From positions 4,669,501 through 4,733,500 of the forward strand of contig NC_014623.1 in NCBI RefSeq assembly GCF_000165485.1: 64,000 nucleotides of DNA, read 5' to 3'. This document shows, piece after piece, positions 16,999-26,821 of this stretch (positions are counted from its first letter, which is position 1; the number at the start of each line of letters is the position of its first letter). Both the position numbers and the translations under genes were made by a program. The stretch comes from Stigmatella aurantiaca DW4/3-1. GTDB lineage: Bacteria > Myxococcota > Myxococcia > Myxococcales > Myxococcaceae. The notes beneath the pieces are model-generated. The model was given only the letters and a program-made list of their open reading frames with translations. It did not search any database and was not told where the DNA came from.

Positions 16999-17691
16999 AT
17001 GGTGCTCATGGCGACCAAGACGCAGCGGACCGAACGGCGCACGGACGCGCTCTCCAAGGAGCGAATCGTCGAGGCCGCGATCGAGATCCTCGACGCCGAC
17101 GGTGAGAGCGCTCTGACCTTCCGCGCGCTCACGACGCGCCTGGCAACAGGGAGCGGGGCGATCTACTGGCACGTTGCCAACAAGAATGATCTGCTTGCGG
17201 CGACCACCAACGACGTCATCGCCCGTGTGATGACCGACGTGGCCAGTGGTGCGGAGCCACGGGAAGCGATCCGAGCCATTGCCCTCGGGGTGTTCGACGC
17301 GATCGACGCACACCCCTGGGTGGGCGCCCAGCTCTCCCGTGAGCCGTGGCAGTCCGCGATGCTGCAGATCTTCGAAAGCGTCGGCGGCCAGCTCCAAGCG
17401 CTCGGCGTCCCCGAACGAGCGCAATTCGCCTCTGCGTCCGCGCTCGTGAACTACATCCTCGGCGTCGCCGGACAGAACGCCGCGAACGCCCGCCTCCTCC
17501 CACGCGAGACGGATCGGACGGCTTTCCTCGCCACCGTTGCAGCACGATGGGCGCAGCACGACCCCGCGGAGTACCCGTTCGTGCATCAGGTGGCGACACA
17601 ACTGAGCGAGCACGACGACCGCGAGCAATTCCTCGCCGGCATCGACCTCATCCTGGCCGGCATCGGAACCATCGATCCTGGTAGTTCTTGA
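16999..17691 (+). CDS. TetR-family transcriptional regulator
   Basis: This protein of about 230 residues has a TetR N-terminal helix-turn-helix (KERIVEAAIEILDADGESAL, then FRALTTRLATGSGAIYWHV) and a C-terminal ligand-binding domain of the TetR_C type. It starts at ATG 16999 or 17008. It is divergent from the TetX-like gene and presumably represses both genes through the twin palindromes. Its 3' end overlaps the convergent second monooxygenase gene by 44 nt. Confidence 0.88.
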   Translation: MVLMATKTQRTERRTDALSKERIVEAAIEILDADGESALTFRALTTRLATGSGAIYWHVANKNDLLAATTNDVIARVMTDVASGAEPREAIRAIALGVFDAIDAHPWVGAQLSREPWQSAMLQIFESVGGQLQALGVPERAQFASASALVNYILGVAGQNAANARLLPRETDRTAFLATVAARWAQHDPAEYPFVHQVATQLSEHDDREQFLAGIDLILAGIGTIDPGSS

Positions 17692-18862
17692 GCGCGAATG
17701 GCAGCGTCAGCGCTCCGAAATCCGGAATGCCGCCTGTGGGGGCGGTCTCACCCTCGTCCGTCGGTTCGTCAGGCTGAGCGTTCTGTTCCAGCGCAATGTC
17801 CTGATTGCGAATCACGTAGGCGCGCAGGCCGTCCTCGTACGCGGCTATCCCACCAACCAGATCATCCTTGTGCGTGGCGAGCTCACCGGCCAGAACGTAG
17901 GCGCCGACCATCGCGACCGTGGTGCCCTGACCCGTCCCCAGAGAGACGGCGTAGCCAGCATCGCCGACCAACACGATCCGCCCGCGTGACCAACTGTTCA
18001 TGCGGACCTGACTCAGCGAGTAGAAGTGGAAGTCAGTCGCGCGCAGCATGTGTTCCACGATCTGCGGAATCACCCAGCCCGCGCCGGCGACGCGATCGGC
18101 CAGCAACCGTTTCTGCGCGTCGATGTCGCGGAAGCCGTAGTCGATCCCTTTCGGAGCGCTGAAGCCGAGATACGTCCTCGCGCTGACATCCTTTCGCAGG
18201 CCCATGACCAGCGCGCCGACAGAGTCAGGCTGCTGGTACATGACTTGCCAGCGCTCGAGACCGAGGAAGTTCGGCATGCCGAACGTCGCGACGTACAGGT
18301 CACCGAAAGCGCGCAGGAACTGCTCATCGGGGCCGAAGGCAATCCGCCGCACCCGCGAATACAATCCGTCGGCGCCAATCACGAGTTCGAACCGGCGAGG
18401 CGCGGCTGTGACGAACGTGACGTCGACGCCCGACTCGTCCTGGGTCAGCGACGCAATGGAATCGCCGAAGATGTACTCGACCTGGTCGCCCACGGCTTCG
18501 TGAAGCACGTGACAGAGGTCGTCGCGCATGATCTCGACATCGGCACTGTCGAGCCGGCCGCCCGTCAAGGTGCTCTCCGTGCTCCGGAAGATTTCCTGAC
18601 CGTCCGAGTCGACCACGGCCATTCCCGTCAGCTTCGTGCTTCGATCACGCATCGTGCCGAGGATGGCCATCCGCTCCGCGACCTCGAGGGCCGGACCGCG
18701 CACATCGAGCGCATGACCGCCTGGACGCAGATGCGGCGCACGCTCGACCATCGTGACCGCGAAGCCGTAGCGAACAAGCCAATAGGCGATAGTGAGACCG
18801 GAAATGCTGGCGCCGGAGACCAGCACCCGGGTGTCGGTACGCTTCGGGGCCGTGGAGTTCAT
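17648..18862 (-). CDS. FAD-dependent monooxygenase
   Basis: This 404-residue flavin monooxygenase has VLVSGASISGLTIAYWL (FAD-binding; Gly pattern GxSxxG), LVIGADGLYSRVR (DG motif) and IVLVGDAGYAVSLGTGQGTTVA. Members hydroxylate aromatic or polyketide substrates. It is a different subfamily from the TetX-like gene nearby. It is divergent from a LysR-type gene with 87 nt between, so LysR control is likely. It overlaps the end of the TetR gene. Confidence 0.85.
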   Translation of the reverse strand: MNSTAPKRTDTRVLVSGASISGLTIAYWLVRYGFAVTMVERAPHLRPGGHALDVRGPALEVAERMAILGTMRDRSTKLTGMAVVDSDGQEIFRSTESTLTGGRLDSADVEIMRDDLCHVLHEAVGDQVEYIFGDSIASLTQDESGVDVTFVTAAPRRFELVIGADGLYSRVRRIAFGPDEQFLRAFGDLYVATFGMPNFLGLERWQVMYQQPDSVGALVMGLRKDVSARTYLGFSAPKGIDYGFRDIDAQKRLLADRVAGAGWVIPQIVEHMLRATDFHFYSLSQVRMNSWSRGRIVLVGDAGYAVSLGTGQGTTVAMVGAYVLAGELATHKDDLVGGIAAYEDGLRAYVIRNQDIALEQNAQPDEPTDEGETAPTGGIPDFGALTLPFALKNYQDRWFRCRPG

Positions 18863-18949
18863 GGGAGGCCACGGTACGTTTCTCGAACCAAGCCGTCCAA
18901 GACATTGATTGTACTGCTATGATGCCTCTAGGGTCACGGTCCTGAGCCC

Positions 18950-19909
18950 ATGGAACTCCGGCACCTGCGCTACTTCGTGACGATCGCCGAGGAGCAGAAC
19001 TTCCGTCGAGCCGCCACCAGGCTCCACGTTTCGCAGTCTCCGCTGAGCCGGCAGATGAAGGACCTCGAGGAGGAGATGGGTGTTGAACTCTTCGCGCCCG
19101 AGGGGCGCGGAATCAAGCTCACGGCCGCTGGGAAGGTCTTCGCGGAGAGAGCCAGGAGCATCCTCGCGAGCGTCGACACGGCCGTCGACGAAGCCAAGGG
19201 AATCGCCGAAGGCAGGCTCGGTACCGTGGTCATCGGCTTTGAAACGGGAACGACCTTCATGGGTGCGTTGTTGTCCCTCGTCGCGGCGTTTCGCCGGCGA
19301 ACGCCTCGTGTCGGCCTGCAGCTCGTCCCCATGAGCAGCCTCGAGCAGTGGATGGCGCTGCGGCAGGGGACGATTACCGTCGGCTACGGTGCCTACGCGC
19401 CCAGTGACGACGCCCTGGGCCACCTGGAGATGAGCCGTGACCGACTCGGGCTGCTTCTCTCCCCTGAGCATCGACTCGCACGGCTCGAGAAGATCCGGCT
19501 TCGAGACCTCGAGAGCGAGCGCGTGCTCCTCCAGCCACGTCAGCTCTATCCACGGCTCCACGCGGACATCATCACGGCGGCGTGCACACAGGGCGTGACG
19601 CTGCACGTGACGGCGGAGGTGCTCGACTTGGAGGCGCTCCTGGCGCTGGTCGTGATCGGCGACGCGATCACCTTCCTCACGGAGAAGTTCTGGGAACCAG
19701 CTTCGCAGGCCTCGTTGCTGTGGCGGCCCGTCGAAGACCTCCACATCAATCTGAGCGAGTTCGTCACATGGCGCGCGGAGGATGCCGACGCGCCCGTAGT
19801 GCGCGCGCTGATCGAGAGCGCACGAGAAGTGAGCCCGATCCTGCAAGGCGCTGCAGACCGCACGTGCTCCTCCAAGGCCGCCAAGCGAAAACGTCGCAGC
19901 AAGCGCTGA
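18950..19909 (+). CDS. LysR-family transcriptional regulator
   Basis: This 319-residue protein begins MELRHLRYFVTIAEEQNFRR with the LysR winged-helix domain (ATRLHVSQSPLSRQMKDLEE) and an effector-binding domain. The C-terminus is a basic tail (KAAKRKRRSKR). It is probably the regulator of the divergent monooxygenase gene. Confidence 0.9.
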   Translation: MELRHLRYFVTIAEEQNFRRAATRLHVSQSPLSRQMKDLEEEMGVELFAPEGRGIKLTAAGKVFAERARSILASVDTAVDEAKGIAEGRLGTVVIGFETGTTFMGALLSLVAAFRRRTPRVGLQLVPMSSLEQWMALRQGTITVGYGAYAPSDDALGHLEMSRDRLGLLLSPEHRLARLEKIRLRDLESERVLLQPRQLYPRLHADIITAACTQGVTLHVTAEVLDLEALLALVVIGDAITFLTEKFWEPASQASLLWRPVEDLHINLSEFVTWRAEDADAPVVRALIESAREVSPILQGAADRTCSSKAAKRKRRSKR

Positions 19910-20377
19910 GCGTCTCAACGGGCGAGCACGAGAACACCGTGTGTTCCCTTCGCGTGCGGTTGGCCGCGCGACCTGAACCAGTGCCTCAGGCGCGTGGCTC
20001 GCCTCTTGCGGCTTCGGCTCTCGTCCGGCACCCCACCGACCTGCCATGCGCGGGGCGCCCAGTTCAGCCTGAGCTGTGGGTGTGCCGCCTTTACTGCCCT
20101 TCACCGAGGACCGTGGGTGAGCCTCTTCCCGCTGGCGGGCCTGCTCACCGTGGGGGAGTGATCGATCCGCTTCCCGGCCAGGCATCACATCATCCGGTCG
20201 AACGCCGTTTCCGTAAGACTGCCCGGCATGGCACTCCCAGAGCGGCCTTGGCGGCGCTTCGGGGGGACCCCACGCTCCTACGCCTGCGAGCAGCAGTCCC
20301 CAGTGGACACCGGACGCGCCGAGCGCTGTCGCGTCCGGCGCGTCCGGGAACTGGATGCGGTGGTGTGGAGGGCCTTC
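19910..20377. other. Intergenic region without recognisable gene
   Basis: About 470 nt between the LysR gene and the end of the large secreted-protein gene. Neither strand shows a frame with family resemblance, and I see no RNA gene or clear terminator. Confidence 0.5.
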
Positions 20378-22906
20378 TTAGAAAGAGGATCCGTTCGCGC
20401 GCTTGCCAGCCGAGGCCGAGAGAGGCGAGAGCGTGTTGTGCAGCACGAAGCTGCCCACCGGCTGGGCATCTGGGCTGTGGTTCATCGACACTCCATCGGC
20501 CGCGGCCAATGCGCTGGAATAGGTGAAGGTGTCGATGACGGTGCCAGCGGCGTTCTTCACGGTGACCGTATCGCCGGTGTTGCCCAGGCTGAGGCTGCCG
20601 GTGGTGGCGGCCACGGCATTGGACGTGCAGGAGCACAACGGTATGCCAGAGGCCGCACCGAACACCACCAGGGCCTTGCCCGGAGCAAGCACGGTGCCGG
20701 AAGCAAACGTGTGGCGCACCGCCGTGGCGTCCCAGAGGACCCAGCCGCTGAGATCCATGGCCGTGCTGCCCACGTTGACCAACTCGACGAACTCGCCCGC
20801 GGTGGCCGAGCCGGGCTCGTTGGCGAGGATCTCATTGAGGATGACACGCCCGGAGGTCACGGTGAACTTGGCGTTGCTGGTATCCATGAGGTTGCTGTTC
20901 TGGGCGTCCGCGATGCGCACGAGGGCGTTCGAAGAAGTCGAGGCAGGCAGCGTCCAGGCATAAGAACCCAGGCCGGCCGGCACGTTGGCGGCGATGAGCG
21001 TCCAGGTGGCGCCGTTGTCGAACGAATACCGGAGATTCACCTGACTCACCCTGGAGGACGTCCAGGTGATGTTCCGGACGGAGCCCGTGGACCATTGCTC
21101 GCCGCCGTTGGGGGAGGTGACGGTCAGCGCCGCGGGATTCTCCTCCACGCAGCTGATGCCATCCCCCGTGTAGCCGGAGTTGCAGGCGCACGTGCGCGAG
21201 CCGGGGAGGTTCGTGCAGGTCGCGTTCACATTGCACCCGCCGTTGTTCACCATACACTCGTTGGTGTCGCTGATGACAAACTCCTGGCTGAGGGAAGCGG
21301 AGAACGTCTGGGCCGGCAGCGGCGCCATCAGGTACGCGGGGGTGTACGGCTCGAGCTGCATCGAGGAGTAGGTGCCTGGAAACATGCGTACCTGGAAGCG
21401 GCCGTCGGCCCCAGACAGGGGAGACAGCGCATTCCAGCCATTGTCGCGATACATCGAACCCCACAGGCGCACGTTGGCCACCGGCTGGCCGCTGCTGTTG
21501 ACGACCCGGCCGTTGAGCTGGATGTCCTGGGCCGTTAGGTTGAGGGTGGACGGGGTGCTGAAGGGCTGGGAGAACAGCAGGGTCTTCGAGCCAGTGAAGC
21601 TGGGTGAGGCGAACTCGATGCCGACGCTGTAGGTGCCAGGGATCAACTGCAGCGAGTACATCCCGGCTGCATCCGTGGTGGCCTGATACGTGGCGGTGGG
21701 GCTCGAGGGCTCCTTGGCATAGACGCTCACTCCCGCCGCGATGCTGCCATCGGAGAACTTCACTTGCCCAGAGAGGCTGATGACACTGCCCAGGACGAAG
21801 TCCTGCGTGGTGTTGCCCGAGAACGTCTGATTGGGCAGAGGCGTGACAGCGTAGGGGCTCCCCGGGGGAGGCTCCAGTTTCATCGAGAGGTAGGTGGCTG
21901 GAAGCATGCGTACCTGGAAGCGGCCGTCGGCTCCAGACACGGGAGACAGCCCATTCCAGCCGTTGTTGCGATGCACCCCGCCCCGCAGGTACACGTTGGC
22001 CACCGGCTGGCCGCTGTTGTTGACGACCCGGCCGTTGAGCTGGATGTCCTGGGTCGTCAGATCGAGTGTGCTGCTGGTGCTGAAGGCCCGGGAGGAAACC
22101 ACGAGCGCCGTGCCGGTGAAGCCGGGTGAGGTGAACTCGACGCCGACGCTGTAGGTACCAGGGATGAACTGCAGCGAGTACATCCCGGCTGCATCCGTGG
22201 TCGCCCGGTACGTGGCGCTGCCCGAGGATGTTCTGGCATAAACGGCCGCTCCCGCCGCGATGCTACCATCGGAGAACTTCACCTGCCCGGAGAGGTTAAT
22301 GACACTGCCCAGGACGAAGTCCTGCGTGGTGTTGCTCGAGAACGCCTGATTCGGAAGAGGCGTAATGACATAGGGGCCACCCGTGGGAGGCTCCAACTGC
22401 ATCGAGGAGTAGTCGCCAGGAAGCATGCGCACCTGGAAGCGGCCGTCGGCTCCAGACACGGGAGACACCTCACGATCCGAGTCGTAGCCGCCACTCACTG
22501 CCTCGCCCCACAGGCGCACGTTGGCCACCGGCTGGCCGCTGCTGTTGACGACCCGGCCATTGAGCTGGATGTCATGGGCCGTCAGATTGAGCGTGGTGGG
22601 AGTGCTGATGGACTGGGCGGAGACCAGGGTCTCCATGCCACTGAAGTTGTGGAAGGCGAAGTCGACGCCGACGTTGTAGGTGCCTGGAATCAGCTGCAGC
22701 GAGTACATCCCGGCTGCGTCCGCAGTGGTCCGATACGCGAGGGTGCTCGATGGCACCCTGGCATAAACGGTCACTCCCGACGCGATGCTGCCATCGGAGA
22801 ACTTCACCTGCCCGCTCAGGGCAGCTTGCGCCCAGGCGGCGCCAGGGAGTGACACCAACACCATGGCCACGAGGGCCGTCTGACAAAGGAGAGCGTGTAC
22901 AGGCAT
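20378..22906 (-). CDS. Secreted multidomain protein: CarboxypepD-like repeats, EGF-like, lamin-tail domain
   Basis: This 842-residue protein starts at ATG 22906 with a signal peptide ending AWAQ and AAGG ~9 nt upstream. Domains in order: three ~173-residue repeats, each pairing LSGQVKFSDGSIA... with IQLNGRVVNSSGQPVANV (carboxypeptidase-regulatory-like); a calcium-EGF-like module (TNECMVNNGGCNVNATC); an Ig-like region (SPNGGEQWSTG); and a C-terminal lamin-tail domain (GRVILNEILANEPGS, LSGWVLWDATA). It is likely a cell-surface or extracellular adhesion protein; no catalytic motif is seen. Confidence 0.85.
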   Translation of the reverse strand: MPVHALLCQTALVAMVLVSLPGAAWAQAALSGQVKFSDGSIASGVTVYARVPSSTLAYRTTADAAGMYSLQLIPGTYNVGVDFAFHNFSGMETLVSAQSISTPTTLNLTAHDIQLNGRVVNSSGQPVANVRLWGEAVSGGYDSDREVSPVSGADGRFQVRMLPGDYSSMQLEPPTGGPYVITPLPNQAFSSNTTQDFVLGSVINLSGQVKFSDGSIAAGAAVYARTSSGSATYRATTDAAGMYSLQFIPGTYSVGVEFTSPGFTGTALVVSSRAFSTSSTLDLTTQDIQLNGRVVNNSGQPVANVYLRGGVHRNNGWNGLSPVSGADGRFQVRMLPATYLSMKLEPPPGSPYAVTPLPNQTFSGNTTQDFVLGSVISLSGQVKFSDGSIAAGVSVYAKEPSSPTATYQATTDAAGMYSLQLIPGTYSVGIEFASPSFTGSKTLLFSQPFSTPSTLNLTAQDIQLNGRVVNSSGQPVANVRLWGSMYRDNGWNALSPLSGADGRFQVRMFPGTYSSMQLEPYTPAYLMAPLPAQTFSASLSQEFVISDTNECMVNNGGCNVNATCTNLPGSRTCACNSGYTGDGISCVEENPAALTVTSPNGGEQWSTGSVRNITWTSSRVSQVNLRYSFDNGATWTLIAANVPAGLGSYAWTLPASTSSNALVRIADAQNSNLMDTSNAKFTVTSGRVILNEILANEPGSATAGEFVELVNVGSTAMDLSGWVLWDATAVRHTFASGTVLAPGKALVVFGAASGIPLCSCTSNAVAATTGSLSLGNTGDTVTVKNAAGTVIDTFTYSSALAAADGVSMNHSPDAQPVGSFVLHNTLSPLSASAGKRANGSSF
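21250..22830 (-). repeat. Three ~520-nt in-frame tandem repeats
   Basis: The coding sequence of the secreted protein contains three long direct repeats, recognised by recurring segments such as GGAGAACTTCAC (near 21753, 22271 and 22796) and GGATGTCCTGGGCCGT or close variants. Each encodes a pair of CarboxypepD-like beta-sandwiches. Their high similarity could allow copy-number change by recombination. Confidence 0.7.
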
Positions 22907-23375
22907 GGGGACCTTGTCGTTGAAGGGCTGCAGGGAAGGGCTTGCTTCGGCACTCCGGCTTCTCGTTGAAACCGTGAGTTGCATGTTATTAGACCAGGTA
23001 GGTCTGACATTTCACTGGGGTAGCCGAAGGGCGGGGTAAGCCCTGCCCTTGTTCTGTAGGTGCAGAAGGGGCCGAGGAGGGCTGTTGACAGGTGCCGCCG
23101 AGCGGTGCGCCAGGCCGGTGCTCAGGCCGTGCAGCCCTCTTTGGGCACGCGCCCGCTCAGGCCGGGCACCCCTCAGGGGTGAGGCAGGGGGCTTGGGCAT
23201 GTGGGCCACTGCGGCCAGGCGCTCAACACCCAGCCATCTGCGCAGGCCCCTGCGCCGGGGCGAGCTGAGCAAGCCGCGTGGGCTGTCCTTCCGGACCGCG
23301 AAGACATGGCTCTCGGGAGGGGAGCGGTTCCACGTGCTTTGACCAGAGGCTCCATGACAGCTGACTTCGGGCCCG
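22907..23375. other. Intergenic region without recognisable gene
   Basis: About 470 nt, GC-rich, with no frame resembling a known family. It holds the promoter for the secreted-protein gene; I cannot point to a specific element. Confidence 0.45.
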
Positions 23376-24197
23376 TCACCCGGCGTGGTGAGGCTTTCGT
23401 CCCCACACTTGGAAGAACATGTGTGAAATGACGAGTACGTCTTCGCGCGCCAGATGTGCCACGAGTTCGGTCATCAGGCCGTCCAACTCCTTGGCCTCGA
23501 TCCTTCCGGCTTCGAGCAGCTCCGTGCGAACGTTCTGGATGAAGTGGACGAAGATCTCGCGGCGTGGATGGCCCTTCGGATAGACGTAAACGATGGGCCG
23601 GACCTGGATATCCGTCAGTCCGGCCTCGCGAAGCAAGCGGTGGGAGCGGCTGCCCACGAACAAGTCGACGCCGTGATCACGCGAGTGTGCTTGAAAGAGT
23701 TCGAAGAGGCGATCCCACGCCGGGCAGGGCGGATCGCAGCGATGCGGCCAGTAGTCGGCTTCGTGGCTGGCGACCGCGCCGCCGGGCCGCGCCAGCGCCA
23801 CCATCTCACGAGCGATTTCCTCGGGTCGCGGGACGTTGACGAGCACGAGACGCGCGTGGACGAGATCGAATGAGCCGGGCGGCTGCCCTGTTGCGCGCGC
23901 GTCTCCTTGAATCAACTCGACGTTGTGCAGGCCATGTTCGGCCACGAACACGCGTGCGCGAGCGAGCGTGTCTTCACCGCGCTCGAGTCCCACCACCGTG
24001 CCGGAGGGGCCCACGCGCGCGGAGAGTTGATCGAGCACGCCGCGCGGACCACAGCCCAGGTCGATCGCACGGGCGCCCACGGGGATGTCGAGTTGGTCGA
24101 AGAGCCAGCTCGTCTCCCCCGCCAGATCTTGCGCCTGGCGAATCAAACGTTGATCCTCCGCAGATTCGTGGCCGAGCAAATAAAAATCCGTGCCCAT
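23376..24197 (-). CDS. SAM-dependent methyltransferase
   Basis: This 273-residue class I methyltransferase has motif I ARAIDLGCGPRGVLDQL, an acidic residue ending motif II (VVGLERGEDTL), VELIQGDARATGQ and SFDLVHARLVLVNVP. The substrate is not evident. It stands alone between decayed regions. Confidence 0.8.
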   Translation of the reverse strand: MGTDFYLLGHESAEDQRLIRQAQDLAGETSWLFDQLDIPVGARAIDLGCGPRGVLDQLSARVGPSGTVVGLERGEDTLARARVFVAEHGLHNVELIQGDARATGQPPGSFDLVHARLVLVNVPRPEEIAREMVALARPGGAVASHEADYWPHRCDPPCPAWDRLFELFQAHSRDHGVDLFVGSRSHRLLREAGLTDIQVRPIVYVYPKGHPRREIFVHFIQNVRTELLEAGRIEAKELDGLMTELVAHLAREDVLVISHMFFQVWGRKPHHAG

Positions 24198-24225
24198 GAC
24201 CTCTCCTTGAGTCAGTTGCGAATCT

Positions 24226-24306
24226 TCAAGGGATGGTGAAGACGGTGTTGTCCGCGAGGCGGTACGTCACGGGATAGGTCCCCGGCACCTGTGGGTGGTC
24301 GGCGAA
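24226..24306 (-). pseudogene. Short C-terminal coding remnant
   Basis: A minus-strand frame encodes EFADHPQVPGTYPVTYRLA then DNTVFTIP and a stop at 24226. It looks like the C-terminal beta-strands of a secreted protein, but the upstream part is gone. Confidence 0.35.
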
Positions 24307-24941
24307 TTCTCATGCCGCCGGGCCGTTGCCAACAAACGGGCCTGGGTCCCCGAGGAAGCTGCTGGAAGTGCTTGTCTTCGCGCAAGGTCCTCGCAAGGCT
24401 TTTGCCCCCAGCTTGGGGACGGGGAGCAGTCTCGAAAAAGTCTCGCCGGTCGTAACCGGCGGGCTGGGAAGACGCTGCCTGGGGTTTAGGCGTCTGGGGT
24501 TTGGGCGCCTGGCTCTTGTCATGATTGTCTCGCGTGAGCGCCCCCAGGGCTGGCATCGGGCCGTTAGTGGCCGGAGCGCAGAACCCGTCCAGACTCTAGC
24601 GAGGAAGGAGAAGAAGATGAAGTCTTGAGGTCATACAGGGGGGAGGTGGGAGATTTCATCACGCGCCCAACCGTGCCCAGGCCTTACGGGGATGGCAAGC
24701 CAGGCGTCCCGGCCATGAAGAACCACCCGTTCGATTCCCAACCCGCCTGGGCGCGGGCCCAGCGGAGCAGGCGCGGCAGCAGAAGCGGAAAAACTCGCGG
24801 CACTGATGCCTCACCCGGCAGGAGAGACGGGCAGACACGCTGCACCCGGTCTCCAGACACGCCGCCCCCACCAGGGCGCTGAGCCCTCCAGAAGGCAAGT
24901 GATGAAATGCGAAGGACGCGCAGGCGAGCCTCCCGGATTTA
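24307..24941. other. Non-coding region with a small hairpin
   Basis: About 630 nt without a credible gene. GCCGGT-CGTA-ACCGGC (24445-24460) is a perfect 6-bp hairpin. Short GC-rich near-repeats occur around it (for example GGGGTTTAGGCG and GGGGTTTGGGCG), but no known element is recognised. Confidence 0.4.
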
Positions 24942-25359
24942 TTGCCGCCTCTATCCCGAGTATGTGACGCCTACGTCCTCCAGTCGTACTACTCGGAGCA
25001 GGGCTTCGACGATTGCGTCGTCGCGTGGATGGGCGACACGGGCAACAGCCTGGAGGTGAACGCGAGCTACACGGAGGATGTCTACCTCAGTGAAGCGCTC
25101 GGGGTCGGCCGTCCAGGACACGGTGTTTCGCATGCTCGGTGACGGCGTGGGCCCCGTGGACCTGCACCTGGGCCGTCCGCTCAAGAACGCCGTCGATACC
25201 TTCTCGCTCGCGCTCACCGCGCAGGGCTTCCCCATCGTGTGGTTTGGCGCCATCAGAAGCCGGTCCATTACCCCAATGTCGTCATCCTGGCTGCCCCAAG
25301 AGGGCTGCACGGTTTCTCCACCGGCCTGGCGCACAGCACGGGCGGCCCCCGTCTGCTGA
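24942..25359 (+). pseudogene. Degenerate coding remnant of unknown family
   Basis: Two plus-strand frames look partly coding: one contains VLQSYYSEQGFDDCVVAWMG and breaks near 25140; a second, from 25078, contains GPVDLHLGRPLKNAVDTFSL. No frame spans the region and I recognise no family. It lies just outside the proposed left end of the island. Confidence 0.25.
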
Positions 25360-25380
25360 GTCCGTTCCAGGAGATACAGA

Positions 25381-25404
25381 GTGGAGGCGGCGGGAATCGA
25401 AGCC
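25381..25404 (-). other. Candidate attL: tmRNA-3'-end-like sequence
   Basis: On the minus strand the sequence contains TTCGATTCCCGCCGCCTCCAC, matching the T-loop and acceptor end typical of bacterial tmRNA genes. No tmRNA body adjoins it. A 24-nt counterpart with 22 matches lies at 40597-40620. Copies of an RNA-gene 3' end at both edges of an accessory region are typical of integrase-mediated insertion. Confidence 0.45.
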
Positions 25405-25508
25405 GTGTAGGGGGTAAACCGGCCCGCTCTGAAAAACGGCGCTTCCCTCGGTTTCCCTCTGAGAAATGGCCCGTCTTAGCGTCCGCACGAGTCCGCACGA
25501 GTCCGCCT

Positions 25509-25540
25509 GATTTAATCCTTTTTTGGTCCCCTTGGTCCCC
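25509..25540. promoter_or_regulatory. Candidate integrase arm-type repeats, left
   Basis: GATTTAATCCTTTTTTGGTCC at 25509-25529 is followed by another TTGGTCCCC. It matches 19 of 21 positions of a sequence at the opposite end of the island. Its position 100-130 nt inside the proposed att core on both sides fits arm-type binding sites. Confidence 0.35.
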
Positions 25541-25607
25541 CCCGTTTCCGTCCTCCCGGTGTGCTCGCGGTGAGGGGCGACGGCGGCAGGCCCGCAGCTT
25601 CCGGGCT

Positions 25608-26081
25608 TCACCGTGGCGCTAGAAGCCCTTGTGCCACCTTCACGAGAAGTTGGATCCGCTTGCGGTTGAGGCGCGCCAGAAGGCGTAACAGGCGCCGCGT
25701 GTCCTCGTCGTCGTGCAGTCCGGGGGGCACCGGGCTTGCCTCGTGGGCTTGCCGTGGTGCAGGCAGAGGGGCGAACCCCATCAGCACATCCGGCGTGCTC
25801 TGGAGCGTCAGACACAAGCGCAGCAGGGTGGGAACGCTCGGGAGCATCAAACCCCGCTCCATGCGCCCATAGACTTCCGTCGCTACCCCTGCCCCGTCGG
25901 CTACTTCCTCCTGTGTCAGTCCTGCGCGGTTCCTCGCCTGCTTTGCCGCGTTGCCAAGCGTGGGCGGCAGTTGCTTCTCTCGCTTCTGGACGTGGCGCGG
26001 AAGTGCGGGCCGCATCTGGCGGCGCCGTCCCACGCGGCGCCCGGAACGCGCGGCGGAAGTCTCTTCAAGGGCTTCGAGCAT
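25608..26081 (-). CDS. XRE-family helix-turn-helix regulator
   Basis: A protein of about 157 residues with a basic N-terminus and a Cro/CI-type HTH: AAKQARNRAGLTQEEVADGA then GVATEVYGRMERG and PSVPTLLRLCLTL. ATG 26081 has AGG ~8 nt upstream; an internal ATG at 26015 is possible. As the first gene inside the proposed island, it may regulate island genes. Confidence 0.75.
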   Translation of the reverse strand: MLEALEETSAARSGRRVGRRRQMRPALPRHVQKREKQLPPTLGNAAKQARNRAGLTQEEVADGAGVATEVYGRMERGLMLPSVPTLLRLCLTLQSTPDVLMGFAPLPAPRQAHEASPVPPGLHDDEDTRRLLRLLARLNRKRIQLLVKVAQGLLAPR

Positions 26082-26291
26082 GAGCAACCTGCGGGCGTCA
26101 TCCTTTCGGACTCCACCGTCAGAGGGGAAGGCATGAAGGGAACGAAGGCGCGCCAGCAGTAGCCGCGCACAGCAGCAGCGCGCGGGAATGTGGCGCGTCC
26201 CGGTCTACCTCGGAGACAAAGCGATCTCGTTCTCGGCCTTACGCCCGAGCGGGCCCTGCGGGAGTGTGGCGAAACGTGGCGTAGCGGGTGG

Positions 26292-26821
26292 CTAGTCGGT
26301 CCCGCCCGGTGCCGTGGTGATGTCGTCGTCGGTCACGAAGACGGGCGGCAACGCACCCTCATTGGTGGGCCCGACAACGCGCCGACTTCTGCGGGCCCCA
26401 TCCAGCGAGCAATAAATCTCCTCTAGCGCCTGCTTGGGCCCGTAGGAGTCCCCCAAGCCCGCTCGCAGATCCGCCGCGAGTTCCGCCGCCGTCTGATAGC
26501 GCTCTTGCGGCTTGCGCTGGATCAGCTTGCGGACGATGGAGCGCAGCGGAGGGGCGAACCGCTGTGTCAGTTCTTCCACGTCCTGCGGGGTGAACGTGGC
26601 AGCCCGCAGGATGCAATCCTCCGCATACTCGGGAAGGTTCTCGTACCCATCCAGGGCGTTGATCGTCGCTTCAAGAACCTGCGTCTTAGCTTCTGGCGTT
26701 AGTGCCCTCTCCAAGTCCTCGGGCCGTGCGTTGGAGATGCTGTAGAGGTGTCGCCACGTGGCCAACTCCAGCAGCACCAGCCCCAGCGCGAACAGATCCG
26801 AGCGCGGATCCATCGGCTCGC
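26292..26821 (-). pseudogene. Protein-kinase-like gene, 3' part (split by IS1182-family element)
   Basis: This is the C-terminal part of a eukaryotic-type kinase domain: GEPMDPRSDLFALGLVLLEL is subdomain IX, and RKLIQRKPQERYQTAAELAA is subdomain XI, followed by a short acidic tail. It begins exactly at the CTAG that borders the inserted element. When the element and one CTAG are removed, the frame joins the 5' part without change. Confidence 0.85.

Noticed and set aside
25381-25404. An intact tmRNA or tRNA gene at either island end
   Set aside because: Only the T-loop and acceptor 3' portion is present; no 5' acceptor strand, tag reading frame or cloverleaf could be found on either side.
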